A stretch of 64,000 nucleotides of DNA. Origin: Micromonospora halotolerans (GTDB lineage: Bacteria > Actinomycetota > Actinomycetes > Mycobacteriales > Micromonosporaceae). The stretch is from assembly GCF_032108445.1 (NCBI RefSeq), contig NZ_CP134876.1, positions 2,914,001 through 2,978,000 on the forward strand, in the 5' to 3' direction. Under the pieces are notes generated by a model. That model saw only the letters and a list, made by a program, of their open reading frames with translations, was not told the DNA's origin and ran no database searches. This document shows, one piece after another, positions 35,696 through 43,444 of the stretch (position 1 is its first letter; each line of letters begins with the position of its first letter). The position numbers and the translations under genes are program-made.

Positions 35696-35759
35696 GGCCC
35701 TCACCGTACGGCCCGACGGGTGCCTGCCGCCGGAGTGCGCCGCCGGTTACCGTGGACAG

Positions 35760-37586
35760 GTGCGCGACCCTAATGTGTCCCGATCCGCGGCCGGTCAGCT
35801 CTCCGTCGAGCGCCGCGCCGATGACCTGCGCCGACTCCGCGCCGAGCGGTTCGACGTGCTGGTCATCGGTGGTGGCGTGACCGGTGCGGGCGCTGCGCTC
35901 GACGCCGCGTCGCGCGGCCTGAAGGTGGCCCTGGTGGAGGCGCGCGACCACGCCGCCGGCACCTCCAGCCGGTCCAGCAAGCTGATCCACGGCGGCCTGC
36001 GCTACCTGGAGCAGCTGGAGTTCCACCTGGTGCACGAGGCGCTGACCGAGCGCGGGCTGCTCGCCACCCGGCTGGCCCCGCACCTGGTGCGCCCGGTGCC
36101 GATCCTGGTCCCGCTCCCCGCCGAGGGCGGGGTGCGCGACCTGCCCCGCCGGTTCTTCCGCCGCTCCTACTACGGGGCCGGTGTGGCCGCCTACGACGTC
36201 TTCGCCGGGCTGTTCGGCGGCGGGCGGGGCATGCCGCTGCACCGGCACCTGACCCGGGAGGGCGCCCACCGGATCTTCCCGAGCCTGCGGCCCGACCGGC
36301 TGGCCGGCGCAATCCGCTACTACGACGGCCAGGTCGACGACGCCCGCCTGGTGGTGACCCTGGCCCGCACCGCGGCGAGCCTCGGCGCGACCGTGGTGAC
36401 CAGCGCCCGGGCGGTCGGCCTCATCCGGCAGGCCCGGGAGGTCACCGGGGTCCGGGTCCGCGACCTGGAGGCGCCCGCCGGCTCGCCGGACGCCGAGTTC
36501 GAGGTGCACGCCCGCACGGTGATCGCCGCGACCGGCGTGTGGAGCGACGACATGTCCCGGATGCTCAACGACGTGGGGCTGCGCCCCGGCTTCCGGGTCC
36601 GGGCCTCCAAGGGCGTGCACCTGGTGGTGCCCCGCTCGGCGATCACCGGCGAGGCCGGCCTGATCCTGCGCACCGCCACCAGCGTGCTGTTCGTCATCCC
36701 GTGGGGCGGCCACTGGATCATCGGCACCACCGACACCGACTGGCGGCTGGACCGGTCCCACCCGGCGGCCACCGCCAAGGACATCGACTACCTGCTGGAG
36801 CAGGTCAACGCGGTGCTGGACCGCCCGCTCACCACCGCCGACATCGAGGGCGTCTACGCCGGGCTGCGCCCGCTGCTGGCCGGCGAGGCGGACTCCACCT
36901 CCAAGCTCTCCCGGGAGCACGCGGTCGTCGAGCCGATGCTCGGGCTGCTGCTGGTGGCCGGCGGCAAGTACACGACGTACCGGGTGATGGCCTCCGACGT
37001 GGTCGACCGGGCCGTGCACCGGCTGGGCTGGACCCGGCCGTCGCGCACGGCCGACCTGCCGCTGCTGGGCGCCGACGGGTACGCGGCCATGTGGCGGGAC
37101 CGGGCCGACCTGGCCCGCCGGCACGGGGTGCCGGTCGGGGTCGTCGAGCATCTGCTGGAGCGTTACGGCACCCTCACCCTCGACCTGCTCGCCCTGGTCG
37201 ACGCCGATCCGCTGCTCGGCTCCCCGCTGGCCGGCGCACCGGAATACCTGGCCGCCGAGGTGACGTACGCGGCCCGCGCCGAGGGGGCGCTGCACCTGGA
37301 GGACGTGCTGACCCGGCGTACCCGGATCTCCATCGAGACCAGCCACCGCGGCCTGGAGTCGGCGGAGCACGCCGCGGAGCTGATGGGTGCGGTGCTCGGC
37401 TGGGACGAGGCGACCCGCGCCCGTGAGGTGGCCCACTACCGGGCCCGGGTGGAGGCCGAGCGGCAGTCGCAGCTGATGGCGGACGACGTGGCGGCCGACG
37501 CGGCCCGGCTGGGCGCGCCGGACGTGCGCGGCTTCGCCGCGGACCGGGGCGGCGACGGCGACAGCGTCGAACTGCCGTCGCGGTGA
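35760..37586 (+). CDS. glpD: Aerobic glycerol-3-phosphate dehydrogenase
   Basis: 608 residues, FAD-dependent, oxidising glycerol 3-phosphate to dihydroxyacetone phosphate and passing electrons to the quinone pool. The FAD-binding FDVLVIGGGVTGAGAALDAASRGLKVALVE is followed by AAGTSSRSSKLIHGGLRYLEQLEF, a GlpD signature, and the C-terminal VAGGKYTTYRVMA and TRRTRI motifs. The GTG at 35760 stands 6 nt after TACCGT (35748-35753), so the gene is probably leaderless; GTG 35775 is a weaker alternative. It stands apart from glpF or glpK. Confidence 0.94.
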   Translation: MRDPNVSRSAAGQLSVERRADDLRRLRAERFDVLVIGGGVTGAGAALDAASRGLKVALVEARDHAAGTSSRSSKLIHGGLRYLEQLEFHLVHEALTERGLLATRLAPHLVRPVPILVPLPAEGGVRDLPRRFFRRSYYGAGVAAYDVFAGLFGGGRGMPLHRHLTREGAHRIFPSLRPDRLAGAIRYYDGQVDDARLVVTLARTAASLGATVVTSARAVGLIRQAREVTGVRVRDLEAPAGSPDAEFEVHARTVIAATGVWSDDMSRMLNDVGLRPGFRVRASKGVHLVVPRSAITGEAGLILRTATSVLFVIPWGGHWIIGTTDTDWRLDRSHPAATAKDIDYLLEQVNAVLDRPLTTADIEGVYAGLRPLLAGEADSTSKLSREHAVVEPMLGLLLVAGGKYTTYRVMASDVVDRAVHRLGWTRPSRTADLPLLGADGYAAMWRDRADLARRHGVPVGVVEHLLERYGTLTLDLLALVDADPLLGSPLAGAPEYLAAEVTYAARAEGALHLEDVLTRRTRISIETSHRGLESAEHAAELMGAVLGWDEATRAREVAHYRARVEAERQSQLMADDVAADAARLGAPDVRGFAADRGGDGDSVELPSR

Positions 37587-37622
37587 CCCGCCGGTAACGT
37601 CGGTCCGGAGGGTTCCGGCCTT

Positions 37623-37640
37623 ACCTACGGAAGTGTAGGT
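37623..37640. promoter_or_regulatory. Palindromic operator overlapping a leaderless promoter
   Basis: ACCTAC-N6-GTAGGT is a perfect 6-6-6 palindrome. Its right arm overlaps TAGGTT (37636-37641), the -10-like hexamer 7 nt before the GTG of the lipoprotein gene. A repressor, perhaps TetR-like, would block the promoter. Confidence 0.6.
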
Positions 37641-37648
37641 TTCCCCGC

Positions 37649-38158
37649 GTGATTCGCCCATCCTGGTCGCGCGTCCGCGCTCTGTCCGTCGGCGTCCTCC
37701 TGGCGATCGTCCTGTCCGGCTGCTCGCTGTTCGGTCGCGCCGAGGGTGCCACGACACCGGGTGAGGCGGGCGCCCCCTCGCCGACGCCGGCCGGTCGGCG
37801 GGTCTCCCTGGTGCAGCAGGTCGGGTCGAGCGGGCCGCCGCGCACCCTGGAGGTGGAGCCGTCCGGGCGGTGGCAGTGCCGCGACTGCGCGGGCGACGGG
37901 GTCGACTCGACCGGGGCGCTCACTCCCGAGCAGACGCAGCGGTTGCAGCGGACGCTCGCCGACCCGGCTCTGGCGCAGGAGACCGATGAGGCCCGGCACT
38001 ACAAGCAGGGCTGCATCGACGCGCTGACCTCGACGCTGCTGATCCCGCCGGGGCTGACCATCACCATCCAGGACTGCCCGGGCGAGCCGAAGCCGCCGGT
38101 GGCCTACCAGGTCCTGCTGCTGATCACCCAGGCCACCCCGGCCGAGGACAAGGGCTGA
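37649..38158 (+). CDS. Putative secreted lipoprotein
   Basis: 169 residues. A basic N-region, VGVLLAIVLSGC lipobox (Cys about 24), a Pro/Ser/Thr linker, then a mature domain of about 120 residues with four cysteines: WQCRDCAGDG, QGCIDALT and IQDCPG. The cysteines probably form two disulfides. A strand-rich pattern (RTLEVEPSGRWQC, LTITIQDC, YQVLLLITQ) suggests a small beta fold. No family recognised. GTG 37649 follows a -10-like TAGGTT by 7 nt. It converges with the oxidase at 38162, 3 nt away. Confidence 0.72.
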   Translation: MIRPSWSRVRALSVGVLLAIVLSGCSLFGRAEGATTPGEAGAPSPTPAGRRVSLVQQVGSSGPPRTLEVEPSGRWQCRDCAGDGVDSTGALTPEQTQRLQRTLADPALAQETDEARHYKQGCIDALTSTLLIPPGLTITIQDCPGEPKPPVAYQVLLLITQATPAEDKG

Positions 38159-38161
38159 GCC

Positions 38162-39562
38162 TCAGCACACCTTGCCGGGGTTGAACAGCCCCGCCGGGTC
38201 CAGCGCGGCCCTGATCGCCTGGTGCACCCGTACGCCGACCGGGCCGATCTCCCGGGCCAGCCAGTCCCGCTTCAGCAGGCCGACGCCGTGCTCGCCGGTG
38301 CAGGTGCCGCCCAGCTCCAGCCCGAGCCGCATGATCTCGTCGAAGGCCCGCCGCCCGCGCGCCAGGCTTTCCGGGTCGGCCCGGTCGACCACGATGTTCG
38401 GGTGCATGTTGCCGTCGCCGGCGTGCCCCACCACGCCGATCGGCACGGCGCACTCCTCGGCGATCCGGGCCACCCCGTCCAGCAGCGCCGCCAGCGCGCC
38501 CCGCGGCACCGCCACGTCGTCGATGACCAGGCCACCGTTGCCGCCGGGGAAGGTGTCCGCGGCGAACTTCTCCATGGCCGGGTGGGCCAGCCGCCGGGCC
38601 TGGAGCAGGGCGGCCGCCTCGGCCGCGTCGGTGGCCGCGTAGACCTCGTCGGCCCCGGCCGCCGTGCACACCTCGGCCAGCCGGGCCAGGTCGTCGGCCG
38701 CCCGGGAGCCGGTGTCCACGGCCGCCAGCAGCAGCGCCTGGGCGTCGGTCCGCAGGCCCATCGGCCGGTACGCCTCGATGGCCCGCAGGTGGGTGCGGTC
38801 CAGCAGCTCCAGCAGGCTCGGGGTGAGCCCGCGCGCGGCGACCCCCGCCACGGCCGTGCCGGCCGCCGCCGTGGTGGGGAAGACCGCCACCAGGGTCAGC
38901 GACTCCTCGGGCGCCGGGCGCAGCGCCACGGTCACCTCGGTGATCACGCCGAGGGTGCCCTCCGAGCCGACGAACAGCCGGGTCAGGTCGTAGCCGGCGA
39001 CGCCCTTGGCGGTGCGCCGGCCGGTGCGCAGCACCTCGCCGGAGGCGAGCACCACCTCCAGGCCGAGCACGTACTCGGTGGTCACGCCGTACTTCACGCA
39101 GCACATGCCCCCGGCGTTGGTGGCCACGTTGCCGCCGATCGTGGACGACTCCCAGGAGCCGGGGTCGGGCGCATACCAGAGGCCGTGCTCGCGGACCGCC
39201 CCGGCCAGCGTCGCGTTGACCACGCCGGGCTCCACCACGGCGATCCGGCTCACCGGATCGACCTCCCGGATCCGGTCCATGGCCACGGTGCTCAGCACCA
39301 CCGCGCCGTCCACCGCGTTCGCCGCCCCGGCCAGCCCGGTCCGCGCCCCCTGCGGCACCACGGGTACGCCGTGCCGGGCCGCCGCACGGACCACCGCCAC
39401 CACGTCGGCGGTGTCGCGCGGGCGGACCACCACCAGCGGGGTGCCCGCCTCGCACAGGTCGGCCTCGTCCCGCGCGTGGGTCGCCAGCAAATCGGGGTCG
39501 GTCAGCACGGCCGCGTCACCGAGAGCGGTTCGCAGGTCGTCGAGGAGGGGATGGGCGGCCAT
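38162..39562 (-). CDS. FAD-binding oxidase/dehydrogenase, GlcD/D-lactate dehydrogenase type
   Basis: 466 residues. A PCMH-type FAD domain: VVVRPRDTADVVAVVRAAARHGVPVVPQGARTGLAGAA and the flavin loop DPGSWESSTIGGNVATNAGGMCCVKYGVTTEYV. The C-terminal FAD-oxidase part has GHAGDGNMHPNIV and the closing CTGEHGVGLLKRDWL ... DPAGLFNPGKVC. This is the glycolate oxidase subunit D / D-2-hydroxyacid dehydrogenase group, acting on a small 2-hydroxyacid. ATG 39562 lies 7 nt after TAGCCT (39570-39575), giving a leaderless start. Divergent from DUF4031. Confidence 0.9.
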   Translation of the reverse strand: MAAHPLLDDLRTALGDAAVLTDPDLLATHARDEADLCEAGTPLVVVRPRDTADVVAVVRAAARHGVPVVPQGARTGLAGAANAVDGAVVLSTVAMDRIREVDPVSRIAVVEPGVVNATLAGAVREHGLWYAPDPGSWESSTIGGNVATNAGGMCCVKYGVTTEYVLGLEVVLASGEVLRTGRRTAKGVAGYDLTRLFVGSEGTLGVITEVTVALRPAPEESLTLVAVFPTTAAAGTAVAGVAARGLTPSLLELLDRTHLRAIEAYRPMGLRTDAQALLLAAVDTGSRAADDLARLAEVCTAAGADEVYAATDAAEAAALLQARRLAHPAMEKFAADTFPGGNGGLVIDDVAVPRGALAALLDGVARIAEECAVPIGVVGHAGDGNMHPNIVVDRADPESLARGRRAFDEIMRLGLELGGTCTGEHGVGLLKRDWLAREIGPVGVRVHQAIRAALDPAGLFNPGKVC

Positions 39563-39620
39563 GCCGGGAAGGCTAGGTCGTGCCGGCGGGGATGACCAAC
39601 CGGGCGTACCGTTGGTCGTC

Positions 39621-39995
39621 ATGCTCTACCTGGACCCGCCCGCGGTGCCCTGGCGGGGGCGGCTCTGGTCGCACCTGGTCAGCGATGTCTCGTACGCCGA
39701 GCTGCACGCCTTCGCCGAGGCGCTGGGCCTGCCCCGGCGCGGCTTCGACCGGGACCACTACGACCTCCCGGCCGAACGCGTCCCGATGGCCGTCTGGCTG
39801 GGCGCCCGGCTCGTCCCGTCCCGCGAGATCGTCCGCCTCCTCCGCGCCGCCGACCTGCGCCGCCCCAAGCCCCGCGCGGTCCCCGCTCCCGGCGCGGGCT
39901 CGCCGGTGGCGCCGCGGAGCCCCGGGACCGGCGCAGGCTCGCCGGTGGCGCCGCGGAGCCCCGGGATCAGCGCAGGGTCGCCAGTTCCCGGGTGA
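39621..39995 (+). CDS. DUF4031 protein with a repeated C-terminal tail
   Basis: 124 residues. The first ~85 match DUF4031: MLYLDPPAVPWRGRLWSHLVSDVSYAELHAFAEALGLPRRGFDRDHYDLPAERV, LGARLVPSREIVRLLR. The function is unknown. After RRPKPRA the tail carries GAGSPVAPRSPGT twice and part of a third copy, produced by a 39-bp tandem repeat. The tail overlaps the convergent HD gene by 29 nt. ATG 39621 stands 8 nt after TACCGT (39607-39612), so it is probably leaderless. Confidence 0.85.
   Translation: MLYLDPPAVPWRGRLWSHLVSDVSYAELHAFAEALGLPRRGFDRDHYDLPAERVPMAVWLGARLVPSREIVRLLRAADLRRPKPRAVPAPGAGSPVAPRSPGTGAGSPVAPRSPGISAGSPVPG
39893..39982. repeat. 39-bp tandem repeat in the DUF4031 3' end
   Basis: About 2.3 copies of a 39-bp unit (GGCGCGGGCTCGCCGGTGGC...). 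The first two differ at 2 to 3 positions. It encodes a 13-residue repeat and reaches into the coding end of the convergent HD gene. Confidence 0.75.
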
Positions 39996-40602
39996 GGTTG
40001 GCGCGGGCGCGGGACTCCCAGCGGGTGTGCGGCTCGGGAAGCCGGTAGAGCGCGGGGAGGGCCAGCAGATTAGTCAGCACGGCGGCCCGGCCGGCGCGGA
40101 AGTCCGGGTCGGGGACGTGCGCGTACTCCCGGCGGACCGCGGCGGCGTAGCGGTCGTAGTCGGCGGGCGGGGCGGCCAGGACCGCCAGGTCGGCGTCGCA
40201 GAGCAGGGCTCCGTCCGGGTCGTCCGGCCCGACCGCGTGGCCGGCGGTGAGCAGCACCAGCCGGCGTATCCCGGTCACCGCGTCCGCCGGCAACCCGGCG
40301 GCGGTGAGGAGCTCCCCGGCCAGCTCGGCGCTGGCCCGCTCGTTGGCGTCGCCGCCGGCCCGCGGGTCGTACACCGCGTCGTGGCACCACGCCGCCAGCC
40401 GGACCAGGTCCGGGCGGCGGGCCGACCCGGCGTACGCGTCGACCACGTCGAGCACGGCCCGCAGGTGGGTCACCGTGTGATAGTGCCGGTGCGGCTCCCG
40501 CCAGCCCGTCAGCAGTCGAGCCCCGGCCCGGTCGACACCGGCCGGGTCGGTCGCCCCCGCCGTCCGGGTCGCGTCCCGCCACCGATCGATCAGCTCGTCC
40601 AC
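39967..40602 (-). CDS. HD-superfamily predicted metal-dependent phosphohydrolase
   Basis: 211 residues. Metal ligands of the HD fold: Y-H-T/N-x-x-H in HYHTVTHLRAVL and HD in LAAWCHDAVYDP, then the later DADLAVLAAP and the YRREYAHVPD-x-x-F/YR-x-GRAAVL segment that defines a predicted phosphohydrolase family (COG4339 in my memory). The substrate is unknown. GTG at 40602 stands 7 nt after CAGACT, a -10-like hexamer. Its 3' end overlaps that of DUF4031; the two genes are often neighbours in actinobacteria. Confidence 0.85.
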   Translation of the reverse strand: MDELIDRWRDATRTAGATDPAGVDRAGARLLTGWREPHRHYHTVTHLRAVLDVVDAYAGSARRPDLVRLAAWCHDAVYDPRAGGDANERASAELAGELLTAAGLPADAVTGIRRLVLLTAGHAVGPDDPDGALLCDADLAVLAAPPADYDRYAAAVRREYAHVPDPDFRAGRAAVLTNLLALPALYRLPEPHTRWESRARANLTRELATLR

Positions 40603-40670
40603 GCCGTGCAGTCTGCCCCACCGCGACCGGTGCCGAGGATTCAGCGCAGGCGGGACGGGTAGTACCGGCC

Positions 40671-41936
40671 ATGGCCGTGGCCCGGGACCGTCGACCGCAG
40701 TTCCTCCGGCGTACCCCGTTGCGTGAGGGCCTGGTCGACGTCGACGGCGCGCGGATCTCCGAAGCCGTGGAGCAGCTCCGGCACCGCAGCAAGGCCACGC
40801 TGCACGACCGGCTGCACCGGGTCCGCACCGCGGCCGGCCTGGCGGTCCAGGCCGGCCTCGCGGCCGGCCTGGCCTACCTGATCTCCCACCGGCTGCTGAA
40901 CAATCCGCAGCCGGTGTTCGCGCCGATCTCGGCGGTGGGCACCCTGGCCGCCTCGGTCGGCCAGCGGTTCCGCCGTACCGTCGAGTTGATCATCGGGGTG
41001 GCGGTCGGGGTCGCCGTCGGCGATCTACTGATCTACTTCCTGGGCACCGGCGCCTGGCAGCTCGGCGCGGTGGTCACCGCGGCGATCCTGCTGACCGTCT
41101 TCGCCGGGGCGAGCGTGGCCATCGTGATCCAGGCGGCGGCCACCGCCGTGCTGATCGTGACGCTCAGCCCGTCCACCCAGAACCTGGAGATCCCCCGCTT
41201 CGTCGACGCGTTCCTCGGCGGCGGCATCGCGCTGCTGGTCACCGCGATCCTGCTGCCGCTCAACCCGCTACGGGTGATCAACCGGGCGGCCCGCCCGGCG
41301 CTGGACCTGCTCGCCGGGCAGCTCGATATCTGCGCGGACGCGCTGCGCAGCCGGGACCGGGGCACGGCCCAGCAGGCGCTGTTCCGACTCCGGGAGAACA
41401 AGGAGGAGCTGGCCGCCCTCTCCGAGGCCATCGAGGGTGCCAAGGAGACCATCACCATCTCGCCGGCCCGCTGGCACCGGCGAGACGAACTGACCCACTA
41501 CGCCGAGGCGGCCGACCCGATCGACCGGGCCATGCGGAACAGCGGCACGCTCATCCGCCGCTCGGTCACCATGATCGAGGACGAGGAGCCGATCCCGGAG
41601 CCGATGCCCGACTCGATCGCCCACCTGGCCGAGTCGGTCCGCCTGCTGCGGCACGAGTTCGCCGTCGGCGAGGAGCCGGAGAAGGCCCGGGAACGGTCGC
41701 TGCGCGCGGTCAGCGAGGCCGGCCGGGCGTACGCCGAGGGGGTGGGGTTCTCCGGCAGCGTGGTGATCGCCCAGGTGCGGACCACGGCGAGCGACCTCCT
41801 GGTGGCCTCCGGCATCGACCAGGAGGACGCCAACCGCCTGGTCCGCCAGTCCTTCGGCGACCGGGAGCAGCGCTCCGGCGAAACCACCGAGCAGGAACCC
41901 GCCCCTAAACCCCCCACCGCACCCCCGGTCGGCTGA
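40671..41936 (+). CDS. FUSC/aromatic acid exporter family protein
   Basis: 421 residues. A ~60-residue helical cytoplasmic start, then six helices (GLAVQAGLAAGLAYLISH, PVFAPISAVGTLAASV, LIIGVAVGVAVGDLLIYFLG, AVVTAAILLTVFAGASVAIV and two more). The P-I-S-A-V-x-T-L and G-T-x-x-G-x-x-x-G-x-like motif GVAVGVAVGD fits the FUSC/ArAE fold. A helical domain (DLLAGQLDICADALRSRD) and an acidic/Pro tail follow. It probably exports small aromatic or lipidic acids. The end faces the aminotransferase gene, 7 nt apart, with no clear terminator. Confidence 0.83.
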   Translation: MAVARDRRPQFLRRTPLREGLVDVDGARISEAVEQLRHRSKATLHDRLHRVRTAAGLAVQAGLAAGLAYLISHRLLNNPQPVFAPISAVGTLAASVGQRFRRTVELIIGVAVGVAVGDLLIYFLGTGAWQLGAVVTAAILLTVFAGASVAIVIQAAATAVLIVTLSPSTQNLEIPRFVDAFLGGGIALLVTAILLPLNPLRVINRAARPALDLLAGQLDICADALRSRDRGTAQQALFRLRENKEELAALSEAIEGAKETITISPARWHRRDELTHYAEAADPIDRAMRNSGTLIRRSVTMIEDEEPIPEPMPDSIAHLAESVRLLRHEFAVGEEPEKARERSLRAVSEAGRAYAEGVGFSGSVVIAQVRTTASDLLVASGIDQEDANRLVRQSFGDREQRSGETTEQEPAPKPPTAPPVG

Positions 41937-41943
41937 CCCCGGC

Positions 41944-43206
41944 TCACGGGAGGGTGGCCAGGGCGGTGAGGAGGGCGTCCACGTCGGATCTCGTGGTGCC
42001 GAGGCCGAGGCTGGCGCGGAGGGCGGTGGGGGGCAGGTCCCGGCGGCCGCTGCGGGTCGCCGCCTCGGTGAGCAGGCGGCGGGCGAGCGGGTGGGCGCAG
42101 AACAGGCCGTCCCGGACGCCGATCCGGTGCGCGGTGGCCAGGTGGGCGGCCACCTCGGCGGAGTCCCGGCCGGCGACCACGAAGCTGACGATGCCCACCC
42201 GCGGCGCGTCCGGCCCGAAGGTGCGCAGCTCCACCACGTGCGGCAGGGCCGCGATGCCTGCCCGGAGCCGGGCCAGCAGCGCCTGCTCGCGGGCGTGCAG
42301 CGCGTCCCGGTCGGCGCCGGCCAGCGCCCCGCAGACGGCGGCCAAAGCCACCGCGCCGAGCAGGTTCGGGGTGCCCGCCTCGTGTCGCGCCGGGCCGGTG
42401 GTCCACCGCACCTCGTGGGTGGCCGCCCCGACGTGGCTGGTGGCACCGCCGCCGGCCAGGTACGGCGGGGCCGCGTCCAGCCAGTCCGCCCGGCCGACCA
42501 GCACGCCGGCGCCGAACGGGGCGTACAGCTTGTGGCCGGAGAGCGCCAGGTAGTCGACGTCCAGCGCGGCCAGGTCCACGGGGGCGTGCGGGGCGAGCTG
42601 CGCGGCGTCCACGAGGATCCGGGCGCCGTGCCGGTGGGCCACCCGGGCCAGGTCGGCCACCGGCCAGCGCTCCCCGGTCACGTTGCTCGCGCCGGTCACC
42701 GCGACCAGCACGGGCAGGCCGGGCCGGGCGTCGCGGGACAGTTCGCTCAGGGCGGCGTCGAGGGAGCGGACCGCGCCGCCCGGGCCGTCCGGCACCGGGA
42801 GCCGGACCGAGCCGCGCGGCCAGGGGAGCAGGTTCGCGTGGTGCTCGCCGGCGAAGGTGACCACCGTGGTGCCGGCGGGCAGCGCCCGGGCCAGCAGGTT
42901 CAGTGCGTCGGTGGTGTTCCGGGTGAAGATCACGTGGTCGTCGGGGCGGGCGCCGAGGAAGTCGCCGACCGTCTGCCGGGCCCGCTCGTAGGCCAGCGTG
43001 CAGCGCCGCGACAGTGCGCCGGCGCCGCGGTGCACGCTCGCGTACCAGGGCAGCAGCTCGGCCACCGCGTCGGCCGCGGCCCGCGCGCACGGCGCGCTGG
43101 CCGCGTAGTCCAGGTTGATCTCCCCCGGTACGCCGAGCACGCCGAGCGGGTCCGGCCGGCTCGGGGTGACGAGCGTGGGCAGCGAGGGTACGAGGGTGAC
43201 GGTCAT
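41944..43206 (-). CDS. Class V aminotransferase/cysteine desulfurase-like PLP enzyme under a SAM-IV riboswitch
   Basis: 420 residues. Fold-type I class V PLP enzyme: INLDYAASAPC start, HRGAGALSRRCTLAYERARQTVGDFLG, FTRNTTDALNLLARAL, VDAAQLAPHAPVDL and the PLP-lysine motif LSGHKLYAPFGAGVLVGR, which resembles SufS/CsdA. A catalytic Cys loop as in SufS cannot be confirmed (CAHPLARRLL is a candidate). The SAM-IV riboswitch at 43259-43379 ties it to methionine/SAM metabolism, so a role in sulfur amino acid metabolism is likely, but the exact reaction is uncertain. GGGAGG lies 7-8 nt before ATG 43206, in a hairpin with the leader. Confidence 0.82.
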   Translation of the reverse strand: MTVTLVPSLPTLVTPSRPDPLGVLGVPGEINLDYAASAPCARAAADAVAELLPWYASVHRGAGALSRRCTLAYERARQTVGDFLGARPDDHVIFTRNTTDALNLLARALPAGTTVVTFAGEHHANLLPWPRGSVRLPVPDGPGGAVRSLDAALSELSRDARPGLPVLVAVTGASNVTGERWPVADLARVAHRHGARILVDAAQLAPHAPVDLAALDVDYLALSGHKLYAPFGAGVLVGRADWLDAAPPYLAGGGATSHVGAATHEVRWTTGPARHEAGTPNLLGAVALAAVCGALAGADRDALHAREQALLARLRAGIAALPHVVELRTFGPDAPRVGIVSFVVAGRDSAEVAAHLATAHRIGVRDGLFCAHPLARRLLTEAATRSGRRDLPPTALRASLGLGTTRSDVDALLTALATLP

Positions 43207-43258
43207 GCCGGAGCCTCCCGGGTCCAGGGGGACCCCGGGTGGGTGGGCACCGGGACGG

Positions 43259-43379
43259 GGTCCGCGCTTGCCCAGCACGCGGATCGGGCTGGGCCCGGTC
43301 ATCACCCGGGGCACCCCACCGCGAACTCGACGAGGGTTGCCGGCCAGCAAGCCGGGGCTTGACGCTGGCACTCGTGACC
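43259..43379 (-). promoter_or_regulatory. SAM-IV riboswitch upstream of the class V aminotransferase
   Basis: Read on the minus strand, the stretch matches the SAM-IV class: GGTCACGAGTGCCAGCGTC, then CAAGCCCCGGCTTGCTGG, CCGGCAACCCTCG, GCGGTGGGGTGCCCCGGGTG and ATGACC, ending GGCAAGCGCGGACC. The SAM-binding GGCAACC and GGGTGCC are present. A TATGCT -10 (43393-43388) puts transcription start next to the 5' end. Downstream, CCCGGGGTCC can pair with the GGACCCGGG that touches the GGGAGG ribosome site, suggesting translational control. Confidence 0.92.
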
Positions 43380-43444
43380 TGTCCGGCAGCATAGCGGTCG
43401 CGATGCGACCGGACCAGTGGGTCGCGGATGACTACGCTGACCGC

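Noticed and set aside
33177..37757. Very long leftward open frame across glpD and the S8 protease
   Set aside because: Antisense of glpD and an out-of-frame read of the protease gene. The protein shows only Arg/Gly/Ala low complexity.
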